Assembly (NCBI GenBank): GCA_964632945.1
Contig: CAZWCX010000026.1
Span: 1-64,000, forward strand
Reading direction: 5' to 3'
DNA length: 64,000 bases
Source: CAZWCX01 sp964632945
GTDB taxonomy: Bacteria; Planctomycetota; MHYJ01; WSZJ01; CAZWCX01
Positions 36,777 to 45,800 of this stretch are shown here, piece by piece (position 1 is the stretch's first letter; each line of letters opens with the position of its first letter). A program made the translations under genes and the position numbers. The notes below the pieces were generated by a model, which worked only from the letters and a program-made list of their open reading frames with translations, was not told the DNA's origin and searched no databases.

Positions 36777-36806
36777 TTGACCGTCTCCCGGGGGGGGGCG
36801 TATAGA
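36777..36806 (+). promoter_or_regulatory. Promoter of the aconitase-like gene with a poly-G spacer
   Basis: TTGACC (36777-36782), an 18-base spacer and TATAGA (36801-36806). The spacer contains nine consecutive G (36790-36798). Loss or gain of one G by slippage would change the spacer to 17 or 19 bases. Confidence 0.5.
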
Positions 36807-36861
36807 GGATGGAAGACGCGCGCAAATCGCCGCGGAACCGCGTTCCACGGGGGTCTCGAGC

Positions 36862-38892
36862 ATGAGCGAGTCCTGGCCGCCGCGCCTCCTGCGGCTGACG
36901 CCCGGCAAACGGGTCCTCTTCCTCACCAAGGACCTGTCGCTCATCGAGAAGCAACTGTACGACGGCCTCGACCTGCGCATGTCCAACCTGCGCGTCGAGG
37001 ATCTCCTCGACGACATCAACACCGACTGCATGACCCCCGCCTGGGTCTGCTTCGACTACCGCCCGGAGGACATCGCCCGGAACGCCTATGCCGGACTGAT
37101 GCGCGACGGCCAGCGCGTGTTCCGGGAGCGGGCCCTGATGGACGGCGGGTTCGAGGTGATCGTCAGCGGCTACCGCAAAGGGACCGGTTCTTCCCGAGAG
37201 ACCGCCCCGCAATGCGAACGCTGGAGCGGCATCCGCCTGATCATCGCCGCATCGTTCGCGCCCATTCACGAGCGCAACAACATCAACCTCGGCCAGGTCA
37301 TGGGGAATCACGCCCAATTGGCGCGCCTGCAATCCGGCGAGGCCATTCCGCTCGAGGAGTTCACGGGGAGCTACGATCCGGTCACCCGACTGATCCTCGA
37401 GTCCGGCGGGCTGTTCGAGTTCGCCAAGAAACTGCGCAGCGGCGCGATCCGGATCCCCGCCCACGCCGGAGCTCCGCGGCCGATGACCATGGCGGAGAAG
37501 ATCATCGCCCGGCGTCTGCTCGAGGTCGCTCCCGGGGCGGCCTTCGTGCAGCCGGGAGACGCCGTGCTGGCGCGGGTCGACGGCGGCTACAGCCACGAGT
37601 TCACCACCGCGCAGGTGCACGACTTCCTCACGCGCGAATTCGGCCCGGACTATGCGGTCACCAACCCCGACAAGTTTGCGGTGTTCGAGGACCACCTCCT
37701 GTATGCCGACGGCGTGGCCCGCATGGCCCCATTCGCTCCCAAGATCCAGACGCTGCGGGATCTGCAGCAGGTCTTCCAGCGCCATTCGGGAGTTCGCGAC
37801 TATTCCGCAAGGGGCGGGATCTCCCCCGGCATCTGCCACCAGGTCGCGCGCGAGGACTTCGTCGATCCCGGAGATTTCATTCAGGCGACCGACAGCCACA
37901 CCTGCATGGGGGGCGGAAACAACGCGCTCACCTACGGAGTCGGCGCCACGGAGTATGCCGCGCTGGTCACCTGCGGATATACCTTCGTCAAGGTCCCGGA
38001 ATCGATCCGCTTCGATCTCGTCGGTGAGCTGCCGCCGGAATGCACGGCCAAGGACGTGATGCTGCACATCCTGGCCACCTTCGCCAAACGCGAACAAACG
38101 CTCAATCGTTCCATGGAGTTCGGGGGGCCCGGGCTCGCGAGCCTCTCCATGGACGAACGCGCCACGCTGTGCAACATGGCCACCGAGTGCACCGCGCGCA
38201 CGGGGATCGCCGAGGCGGATGACCGGACGCTGGACTGGCTGGCCGAGCGCCGGCCCGGCCAGACGCGGGAGCAGATTCGCGCGCGATTCGTGGCTCCCGA
38301 CCCCGGCGCCGTCTACCACGGCGGCGTGCACCGGATCGACCTCGGGGGGATCCGGCCCATGGTCGCCCACCCGGGGGACCCGGACCGGGGAATCCCGAGC
38401 GATCCGACCAACGGGGCCACGGTCGAGGAGATCGGCCGCGTACCGATCGAGATCGCCTACGGCGGTTCCTGCACGGCCGGCAAGGACGACGACCTCGAAT
38501 TCTACGTGCGCGTGGTGAAGGACGCCGTCGACCATGGCCGCTCGGTCGCGCCGGGCGTTCGCTTTTTCATTCAGTTCGGCAGCGGCAAAGTCGCCGACCT
38601 CGCCCGCCGCCGGGGCTGGACGGCGATCTTCGAGCGCGCCGGCGTTCAGGTCATCCATCCGGGGTGCGGCGCCTGCATCGGCTGCGGCCCCGGCGTAAGC
38701 GAGACTCGCGACCAGGTCACCGTCAGCGCCATCAACCGCAACTATCAGGGCCGGAGCGGTCCGGGCCGCCTCTATCTGGCGTCCCCCTTGACGGTCGCGG
38801 CCTCCGCCTTCGCCGGCTACATCACGGAATACCGGCCCGGCATGTTCCAGGTGACCGAGACCGCCGGTTCCGGGTCCGGCCGGCGCGGATAG
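36862..38892 (+). CDS. Aconitase/isopropylmalate dehydratase family, small domain fused N-terminally
   Basis: 676 aa. The order is permuted relative to AcnA or LeuC-LeuD. Residues 1-210 resemble the swivelling small subunit (SGYRKGTGSSRETAPQ, then IIAASFAPIHERNNINLG), and residues 210-676 the LeuC-like large subunit. Fe-S ligands are visible: C538 in YGGSCTAGKDDDLEFY and C603/C606 in PGCGACIGCG. ATDSHTCMGGGNNALTYGVG is the substrate-handling loop. The small domain first recalls AcnB. It is followed by a LeuB-like dehydrogenase, so a role in leucine or related 2-oxoacid elongation is likely, but aconitase or homoaconitase activity cannot be excluded. Confidence 0.82.
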   Translation: MSESWPPRLLRLTPGKRVLFLTKDLSLIEKQLYDGLDLRMSNLRVEDLLDDINTDCMTPAWVCFDYRPEDIARNAYAGLMRDGQRVFRERALMDGGFEVIVSGYRKGTGSSRETAPQCERWSGIRLIIAASFAPIHERNNINLGQVMGNHAQLARLQSGEAIPLEEFTGSYDPVTRLILESGGLFEFAKKLRSGAIRIPAHAGAPRPMTMAEKIIARRLLEVAPGAAFVQPGDAVLARVDGGYSHEFTTAQVHDFLTREFGPDYAVTNPDKFAVFEDHLLYADGVARMAPFAPKIQTLRDLQQVFQRHSGVRDYSARGGISPGICHQVAREDFVDPGDFIQATDSHTCMGGGNNALTYGVGATEYAALVTCGYTFVKVPESIRFDLVGELPPECTAKDVMLHILATFAKREQTLNRSMEFGGPGLASLSMDERATLCNMATECTARTGIAEADDRTLDWLAERRPGQTREQIRARFVAPDPGAVYHGGVHRIDLGGIRPMVAHPGDPDRGIPSDPTNGATVEEIGRVPIEIAYGGSCTAGKDDDLEFYVRVVKDAVDHGRSVAPGVRFFIQFGSGKVADLARRRGWTAIFERAGVQVIHPGCGACIGCGPGVSETRDQVTVSAINRNYQGRSGPGRLYLASPLTVAASAFAGYITEYRPGMFQVTETAGSGSGRRG

Positions 38893-39010
38893 GTTCTGCT
38901 GGACGGAAGGGCCGGTTCCCGCGTACAAATCCTGGGCTCGTTCGCGCGCGCGGAGTCGGCGCGCCACGGGTCTTGACCCATCACCCTGAAACGGCAATCG
39001 AGGACGGTCC

Positions 39011-40066
39011 ATGAAGGCGTACCGGATCGGAGTGCTTCCCGGGGACGGGATCGGAGAGGAAGTGCTGCGCGAAGGCATGCGCGTCGTCTCGGCCCTGTCC
39101 CAGAAGTACGGATTCCGCTACGAAGCGATCCACTACCCCTTCGGTGCGGACCACTTCCTCAAGACCGGCGAGATCATCCCCGACAAGGCCTTCGAGGAAA
39201 TGAAGTCGCTGGATGCGCTCTATCTGGGCGCCATCGGCGACCCGCGCGTAGAGACCGGAAAGCTCGAACGCGGGATCGTCGGCCGGCTGCGGTGGGAACT
39301 CGATCTCTACGTCAACCTGCGTCCCGTCCGGCTGTACGCCGAACACCTCTGCCCGCTCAAGGGGAAGAAGCCCGCCGACCTGGACATCCTGGTCGTGCGC
39401 GAGAATACCGAGGGAATCTACCTGGGCATCGGCGGCTTCCTGCGCAAGGGGACGGAACACGAGGTCGCCACCCAGGAGACGGTCTACACGCGACGCGGCG
39501 TGGAACGGATCATCCGCTACGCATTCGAGGCCTGCCGCAAGCGCGGCAAGAAGCGCAAGCTCACCCTCGTCGACAAAGCCAACGCGGTCGGCGCCCACGA
39601 CCTCTGGCGCCGGACCTTCGCGGAGGTGGCCCGGGAGTACTCCGACATCTCGACCGAGGCGAACTACGTCGACGCCACCTGCATGTGGATGGTCAAGAAC
39701 CCGGAGTCCTTCGACGTCATCGTGACCGAAAACATGTTCGGGGACATCATCACCGACCTGGGGGCCATGCTCCAGGGGGGCATGGGGGTCGCCGCCGGGG
39801 GGAACATCCACCCCGGGAAGGTCTCCATGTTCGAGCCGATCCACGGCTCGGCCCCGAAGCACCGCGGCCGGAACGTCGCCAATCCGCTCGCCGCCATCCT
39901 GGCCGGCGGGATGATGCTCGATCACCTGGGCGAGAGCCGCGCGGCCGCCGCCGTCGAATCGGCGGCGATCCAACTGCTCAATTCCGGCAAGCTCCCCGGA
40001 CTGGGCACCGACAGCGGTGTGAGCACGCAGAAGATCGGCGACCTGATGCTGGAGTTGCTGGCCTGA
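39011..40066 (+). CDS. leuB: Isopropylmalate/isocitrate dehydrogenase family protein, LeuB-like
   Basis: 351 aa. It is an NAD-dependent beta-decarboxylating dehydrogenase: IGVLPGDGIGEEV at the start, the substrate loop LDLYVNLRPVRLY, VVRENTEGIYLGIGG, the catalytic LVDKANA lysine and the Asp pair in VTENMFGDIITDLGAML, then EPIHGSAPKHRG. The motifs fit LeuB best, though isocitrate, homoisocitrate or tartrate dehydrogenases share them. Pairing with the upstream dehydratase supports consecutive steps in one pathway, most simply leucine synthesis. Confidence 0.85.
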   Translation: MKAYRIGVLPGDGIGEEVLREGMRVVSALSQKYGFRYEAIHYPFGADHFLKTGEIIPDKAFEEMKSLDALYLGAIGDPRVETGKLERGIVGRLRWELDLYVNLRPVRLYAEHLCPLKGKKPADLDILVVRENTEGIYLGIGGFLRKGTEHEVATQETVYTRRGVERIIRYAFEACRKRGKKRKLTLVDKANAVGAHDLWRRTFAEVAREYSDISTEANYVDATCMWMVKNPESFDVIVTENMFGDIITDLGAMLQGGMGVAAGGNIHPGKVSMFEPIHGSAPKHRGRNVANPLAAILAGGMMLDHLGESRAAAAVESAAIQLLNSGKLPGLGTDSGVSTQKIGDLMLELLA

Positions 40067-40141
40067 TTCAACGAAACGACTTGCCGCGTGGACGCGCGTC
40101 CGGCGGCGTGGAGAGGATCGACTCATCGGAGGGTTCCGGGA

Positions 40142-40324
40142 ATGGCCAAGAAGGAAAAGGAAATGCTGGTCGTGAAGTCGAAGGTCAAGGACGCCGCCAA
40201 GGGGCACAACGTGGCCGGCGACTTCGTGGACGGTCTGAGCGAGAAGGTGCATGAGCTGATCGAAGCGGCCTGCAAGCGCGCGGATGCGAACGGCCGCAAG
40301 ACGATCCGGAAGTCCGATCTGTAA
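40142..40324 (+). CDS. Bacterial histone-fold protein (HBb/Bd0055 type)
   Basis: 60 aa. The pattern MLVVKSKVKDAAK...VAGDFVDGLSEKVHELIEAA, then ADANGRKTIRKSDL, matches the single histone fold of the short bacterial histones. It has helix 1 with KSKVK, a long central helix, and the closing RKT-x-x-x-x-D segment that in histones makes the Arg-Thr pair and final loop. Such proteins dimerise and bind DNA. GGAGGG lies about 9 bases before the ATG at 40142. It stands alone after leuB, so it may be monocistronic and abundant. Confidence 0.85.
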   Translation: MAKKEKEMLVVKSKVKDAAKGHNVAGDFVDGLSEKVHELIEAACKRADANGRKTIRKSDL

Positions 40325-40349
40325 TCGGGCGCTCGGAGCCTTTCATGGC

Positions 40350-40382
40350 GGGGAGTCGATCGGGTCGTCCGGTCGGCTCCCC
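40350..40382 (+). terminator. Hairpin after the histone gene
   Basis: GGGGAGTCGA and TCGGCTCCCC pair over 10 bases with one G-U wobble and a 13-base loop. It sits 25 bases after the histone stop and between convergent genes. There is no strong T tract. Confidence 0.35.
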
Positions 40383-40434
40383 GACGGCTTTCGGGGCCGG
40401 GCCGGCCGCGCCGCGAGTGGTGCGGACGCACCGG

Positions 40435-41379
40435 TCAGTTCTGCACCGCTTCGGGCGCCGCGACCCCGGTCGTCGTCCGCGCCATCCTCGCCCGCCCGAG
40501 CAACCAGGCAAACGCCGCCACCATCCCCACCACGGCCCCCAGGCCGATCCACCGGGGATGTACCAGCACCTCCTCGTCGCCGCCTTTGCGCTCCGCGTCC
40601 CCACCCGGCAAAGCGCCCTCCGGCGGTTCGGCTTCCGCCGGCTCGGGTCCTCCGTACACGGGAGGGCTTGCGGGAACCGGGCCGACCGGGTCTCTCACCA
40701 GGGAAGCCGGGAGGGCCAGCGCCACCCCCGTGGACCGGCTGGGCAACGTCCCCCAGTAGAGCGCGCGAAACCGCAGCCAGGACCGCCCCGCGTCGTCCGG
40801 AACCGACGAGAAGCCGCTTCCCTCGGCCGGGGGCTCCGGCTGGAGTTGCAGCACGCCCTGCTGTCGCGCCCACTCGCCGCACAGCGCCGGTTCCCCCGCC
40901 AGGTTCTCCGGCACCTGGACCGGCAGGGTCACCTGGACCTCCGTCCGGCGCACCGGAAGGTCCCAGGAAGCCGGGCGCCACTGCAACATGCGGATCCCCC
41001 GGCGCGCCGGGAGCAGCGGGTGGCCGGGAAACCGGTACTCCAACCGCACGGCGTAGCGACTGCCCTCGCGGGTAGGCTCGAGGAAGCGGATCGTGAGGCA
41101 CTGATCCGAGGCCGGCAGCAGTCGCACCGGGATGGCCTCGCCATCCCGAGTCGCCCCGGCGAAGTGGACTTCGAAGCCGCTCTCGAACGGGCCCCACCGC
41201 GGGATCCGTGGACGCTCGGCCCGCTCGGTGAATTCCAGCAGGTAACCGACCCGGGTCCAGCCATCCTCCTGGAGGGTGACGGCGACCTGCACGCCCGTCA
41301 CCTCCGGGTCCGGAGACTCCGCCCGCGCCGCAATCGCGATCGCGATCAGCGCAAGCGCAAGAAACGGACTCCGATCCAT
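40435..41379 (-). CDS. Secreted or membrane-anchored protein of unknown function
   Basis: 314 aa. A signal peptide (MDRSPFLALALIAIAIAARAES) is followed by a beta-rich region of about 210 residues (VTLQEDGWTRVGYLLEF, RLEYRFPGHPLLP), a Pro/Glu-rich linker, and a C-terminal membrane helix (WIGLGAVVGMVAAFAWLLG) with an Arg-rich tail. This gives a type I membrane topology with a periplasmic beta domain. I do not recognise the family. The ATG at 41379 was chosen for the signal peptide. It is divergent from the PqaA-like gene. Confidence 0.65.
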   Translation of the reverse strand: MDRSPFLALALIAIAIAARAESPDPEVTGVQVAVTLQEDGWTRVGYLLEFTERAERPRIPRWGPFESGFEVHFAGATRDGEAIPVRLLPASDQCLTIRFLEPTREGSRYAVRLEYRFPGHPLLPARRGIRMLQWRPASWDLPVRRTEVQVTLPVQVPENLAGEPALCGEWARQQGVLQLQPEPPAEGSGFSSVPDDAGRSWLRFRALYWGTLPSRSTGVALALPASLVRDPVGPVPASPPVYGGPEPAEAEPPEGALPGGDAERKGGDEEVLVHPRWIGLGAVVGMVAAFAWLLGRARMARTTTGVAAPEAVQN

Positions 41380-41381
41380 GC

Positions 41382-41411
41382 TTGACCCTGCCGGATGCCG
41401 GGACGTACGAT
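41382..41411 (+). promoter_or_regulatory. Promoter of the PqaA-like gene
   Basis: TTGACC (41382-41387), an 18-base spacer and TACGAT (41406-41411), about 80 bases before the ATG. Confidence 0.45.
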
Positions 41412-41493
41412 GCCGCACTTCATCCTATCTGCGCCGTTCCGGAAAAGAAAGGATGCGGCGCGGAGCCACAGGCCATCCGAGCGGGAGAGGACC

Positions 41494-42813
41494 ATGCGCG
41501 CCCCAGCCGTTCTGCTTCTCTTCGTCCTCCTGTGCCCGACGTTCGTTCACGCCGACCTGGACGCCTACCTGGCGCGTCCGGAACCGGACTTCCAATGGAC
41601 GAAAGAATCCGTCCGCCGGATCGGCGGCTGCGAGGTTCACGACCTCACGCTGGTCAGCCAGACCTGGCGCGGCATCCGCTGGCAACACCGCCTCCGCATC
41701 GTTCGGCCGCCCGCGCCCGAGTTTCCCGACCACGGAGTCCTGTTCATTTCCGGCGGACGTACCGGCGGCAAGGGAAGCGACTCCGAACTGGGATACTCGA
41801 CCATGGCCGCGAGCGCGGCGGGCATGACCATGGCCATGCTCTACGCCGTCCCCAACCAACCCCTCTTCGACAACCTCGTCGAAGACGACTTGATCGCGCA
41901 CACCTGCGTGCAGTATCTCGCCTCGAAGGACGCGGAATGGCCGCTGCTCTTCCCCATGGTCAAGAGCGCGGTCAAGGCGATGGATGTCGTCTCCGCGTAT
42001 TCGGAGGCGGCCTGGGGGCGTGCCGTCGACCGCTTCTTCGTCACCGGCGCCTCGAAGCGCGGCTGGACCACCTGGCTGACCGCGGCGGCGGACCCGCGCG
42101 TGCAGGGGATCATGCCGATGGTGTTCGACAACCTGAACGTGGCCGTGCAGATGCCGCAGCAGGTCTCCTCGTTCGGCGACTACAGTCGGGAAATCGACGA
42201 GTACACCCATCGAGGGCTGCAGGCCGTGATCGGCACGGAGGACGGGCGCAACCTTGTGAAGATGCTCGATCCGTACCACTATCGCAGCCGGATCCAGGTT
42301 CCGAAGCTGATCGTGAACGGGACCAACGATCCCTATTGGACGATCGACGCCCTCAACCACTACTGGAACGGCCTGTCGGGAGAGAAGGCGGTGATCTACG
42401 TCCCCAACGCCGGACACGGCGCGGGAACCGAACCCTCCGTGATGACCGCCGGGCTGGCGTTCGTGCGGCGCATCGCGTCCGGACGAACCCTCCCCCGCTT
42501 CGAGTGGACGCACGGGAACGAGGGTGGCCGGCGCGTCCTCACGGTGTCGGCCTCCGAGCCGGTCGCCGCGGTGAGGATCTGGTCGGCCCGCTCCGACACG
42601 CGGGATTTCCGCCGGTCGCAGTGGACCGCGCGGGAGATGTCGGCCGCCGCCGACGTCGGCGCGCCTTCGTGGACGGGGGGCGTGGAAGTCCCGGAGGACG
42701 GGTACGTCGCCCTCTTCGCCGAAGTGACGTTCGTGAATGAGGGACGACCGTTTGCCCTCTCCACGAGCGTGCGGGTGAGCGGCAAGCGCCGGCTGGCCGT
42801 CGCGCCGAGGTAG
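41494..42813 (+). CDS. PhoPQ-activated pathogenicity-related (PqaA-like) alpha/beta hydrolase
   Basis: 439 aa. A signal peptide (MRAPAVLLLFVLLCPTFVHA) precedes a PF10142-type region. It includes HGVLFISGGRTGGKG, the nucleophile elbow VTGASKRGWTTWL (GxSxxG, Ser), PKLIVNGTNDPYWTIDAL (acid) and VPNAGHGAGTEP (His). These make a complete Ser-Asp-His triad, suggesting an active secreted hydrolase; the substrate is unknown. A beta-sandwich tail (about 340-435) follows. GGGAGAGG lies just before the ATG. It converges on the kinase gene. Confidence 0.88.
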   Translation: MRAPAVLLLFVLLCPTFVHADLDAYLARPEPDFQWTKESVRRIGGCEVHDLTLVSQTWRGIRWQHRLRIVRPPAPEFPDHGVLFISGGRTGGKGSDSELGYSTMAASAAGMTMAMLYAVPNQPLFDNLVEDDLIAHTCVQYLASKDAEWPLLFPMVKSAVKAMDVVSAYSEAAWGRAVDRFFVTGASKRGWTTWLTAAADPRVQGIMPMVFDNLNVAVQMPQQVSSFGDYSREIDEYTHRGLQAVIGTEDGRNLVKMLDPYHYRSRIQVPKLIVNGTNDPYWTIDALNHYWNGLSGEKAVIYVPNAGHGAGTEPSVMTAGLAFVRRIASGRTLPRFEWTHGNEGGRRVLTVSASEPVAAVRIWSARSDTRDFRRSQWTAREMSAAADVGAPSWTGGVEVPEDGYVALFAEVTFVNEGRPFALSTSVRVSGKRRLAVAPR

Positions 42814-42837
42814 CGGAGGAGTCGGTCCCCTCCCCTC

Positions 42838-45800
42838 CTATCGCCGTTCCAGCCGCCGCGCCAATTCCTCGAAGGCCGCAAGCCCGCGAAGGGGTGCGAG
42901 ATCCTCGTCCGCGCGCAGGAATCCCGCGTCGTCAAACCCGAACTCGACCGCGCGCTCGAGCGCCGCCAGGGCGCCCTGCCGATGAGACTCCGCGAGACCC
43001 GGAGCCAGCGGCGTACCCTGCGCCTCCGGGGTGGACCGGCCGGTGGACGCCACCGCTTCGACGCAGGCCAGGTTGTAGTGCACCTCGGAGAGAATCGTCC
43101 GCAACCAAGGGCGGCTCATCCGCAACCTCCGCTCCGGCTCGGGCAACCGGTCCAGACTCGCGAACAATTCCGCCAATCCCGCGAGATACCGCTCGCGGGC
43201 GCCGGCGTAGTCGCCACCGCGGATCGCCTCGTGCCCCTCGCCCCACGCGGTGTAGTACCCGGATCCCCGTACCTCCGCGCGCCAGCGGGCATCGTTCGCC
43301 TCCGCGCGCGCCCACTCCGCCCGGCTCGGAACCGCGGCGGCTCCCGAGTCGAAGGCGTCTGCCGCCTCCGCGAATCGGCCCACCAGGAGCAGGTGCGCGG
43401 CAAGGTCGAACCAGGCAGGCGCGTAGCCGACCTCGATGGCCGCGCGCAGGTCCAACTCCGCCCGCGCTCGACGGGCGGACGGGTCGCCTCCTCCCCGCAC
43501 CTCCTCGAGCCGGGACATGCCGACTTCGAGTCGCGCGCGGGACATCAGGGCCCGGGGATCGCGCGGACTCCGCCGCACGGCCTCCTCCACGTCGGCCAGG
43601 GCGCCGAGCATGAGCGCGCCCGGGTCCCCCCCATGCCGCAGTTCCTCGGCGGCCAACGCATACCCGGTGAGGCCCCGCTGCAGGTGCGGGCGGGAATCCG
43701 TTCCCGCTCCGGCGACGGCCCGGTCCAGGTCGGCCATCGCCGCCCGATACGTCGCGCGCGCATCGATGCGGCGCACCGCCTCCGCATCCCCCCATCGCGT
43801 ACGCAGGCCGCCGCGACTCAAGTACGCGCTCCATTCGTCCGGCTGCCGGCGCAAGGACTCATTGAGGTCGCGCAGTCCCCTCTCGAAATGCGGCATCGGG
43901 TCCTCTCCCCGCTCCTCGGCCTCGGCGGCAAGGAACCGGTGGAGCGTGCCCCGATTCTCGTAGGCATGGGGCATTCCCGGATCCACCGCGAGCGCACGGT
44001 CGTAATCGGCGAGCGCAAGAACGAAGGCGTCTCCAGGATCGCGCCCCAGGACGATCCGCGCCACCCCCTGCCGGGTGTGCGCCAGGCCGCGGTCATGAAG
44101 GTAGGTCGCGGTGCCGGGTTCACGCGCCAGGGCCTCCGAATAATCGGCCAGCGCCCGCTCGAAGCAGGCCTCGGCCTCGCGGCCCCGATCCGCGCGAATC
44201 TCTCCCAACGCACTCCAGGCGACTCCGCGGCCGGCCCAGTGTCCCGGCTCCCCGGGCGCACCCCGGATGCCCTCGTCCAACTCCGCCATCGCGGCGGCCA
44301 TGCCGGGTTCGGGATCGTCCCCCCGCATCGCGGCCATCTCGGCCCGCCGAACGAGAATTCGTCCGCGACAGTTTCGCGCTCCGGCCAGCAGAGGTTCCCG
44401 TAACAGCGCCTCCCGGAAGTCCGCTTCCGCGGAGGCAAAGCCCGGCTCGGGATCCATGCCCCGGACCGAGTCCGCGAGCGCCAGGCTCATCCACGCCATG
44501 CCCCGTCGATAGCGGCCGAGCACGTGGCCGGGGTCGGCCTCCAGGACCGCGTCCAGGTCCTCGATCGCCCTGCGGAATGCCGACCGGGGATCGCCCCCGC
44601 GTCGCTCCTCTTCCCCCCCCAGCATGATGCGCGTCCACGCGAGGTCGTTCCGCAGCGACAGGTCGCCGCGGCGCATCCGCAGGACCGCCTCGAAGTCCCC
44701 AATCGCCCGCATGAGCGATTCCCGCGCGTCGACCCCCCGCGCCGACTTTCCCAGGGCCGATGCCAGCGTCGCCTCCGCGCGATACGCGCGGCTGTAGGGG
44801 TCCTCCGGCCACTCCCGCAGGGTCCGGTCGAACGCGTCGATCGCCTCGTCGAACCGCCCGAGATAGTAAAGCGCAACCCCGGAGACCTTGTGCGCCTTCG
44901 GGGTGTCGAGTCCTTCGACCCGACGCAACACCTCCTCGTATGCCTCCCCGCCGCCGGCCAGGAGAAGGGCTTCCGCGCGGGCCACGCGGACGAACTCCTC
45001 TCCCGGCAAACCGCCCGGAATCGGCGCCGTCTCCATCCGGCGAAGGTCTTCGAGTCCCTGTTCACGGAGTTCGGCCTGCGTCTCCGTCTCCGGGGGTGCG
45101 GGGTGGAAGACCACGTCGGTGACCCAGCGCTCCGGCAACGGCAGTGAGCGCAGCCGACCGTACCACTCCAGCCGGGCGGCGCCGCGCAGACACCAGACGA
45201 TGGCGTGATCGGGAGAAACGCGACAGGCGCGATCGAAGTCCTCCGCGGCCCGCTTGTCCTCCCCCAGCACCAGTCGAACCCAACCGCGCCAGGCCAGCGC
45301 CGGTCCAAAGGCGGGATCGTCTTCGATCATCCGATCGAGGGTGCCGAGGGGCTGGCGAGCGAGGCTGTTCTGGACTTCCTCGGGGACCTCCCGCGTCCAG
45401 ATCTCGTGCCAGAACAACATCGCCCGCCCGGCCACCTCGGCCAGGGCCGCGTCCCGCTGCCGCGCGCGAACGGCGGATTCCACACCGGCCCAGGCGACCA
45501 GGATCGCCAGGGCGAGGAGCCCGGCCGCGGCGGTGCGCAACGTCCGGGGGCGCCGACGGAAAGCGTTCCAGAGGCCGTCCCCCCGTTCACCGACCGCGGC
45601 CGTCACCGGCTCACCGCGCAGCCAGCGCCGCAGGTCCTCGGCCAGGGCCCCGGCGTCCGGGGTTCGCCGCGCCAGATCGCGCTCGAGGGCGCGCAGGCAG
45701 ATCGCTTCGAGGGCCGGCGGCGTCTCCGGCGCCCAGCGGGACGGAGGCACGATCTCCGCCTCCAGGACGGCGGCAATCCAGGATACCGTGGTCTCCCCCT

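Noticed and set aside
36619..39078. Upstream extension of the coiled-coil gene by 820 codons
   Set aside because: It lies antisense to the aconitase and leuB starts; the ATG at 36618 with GGAGG is the real start.
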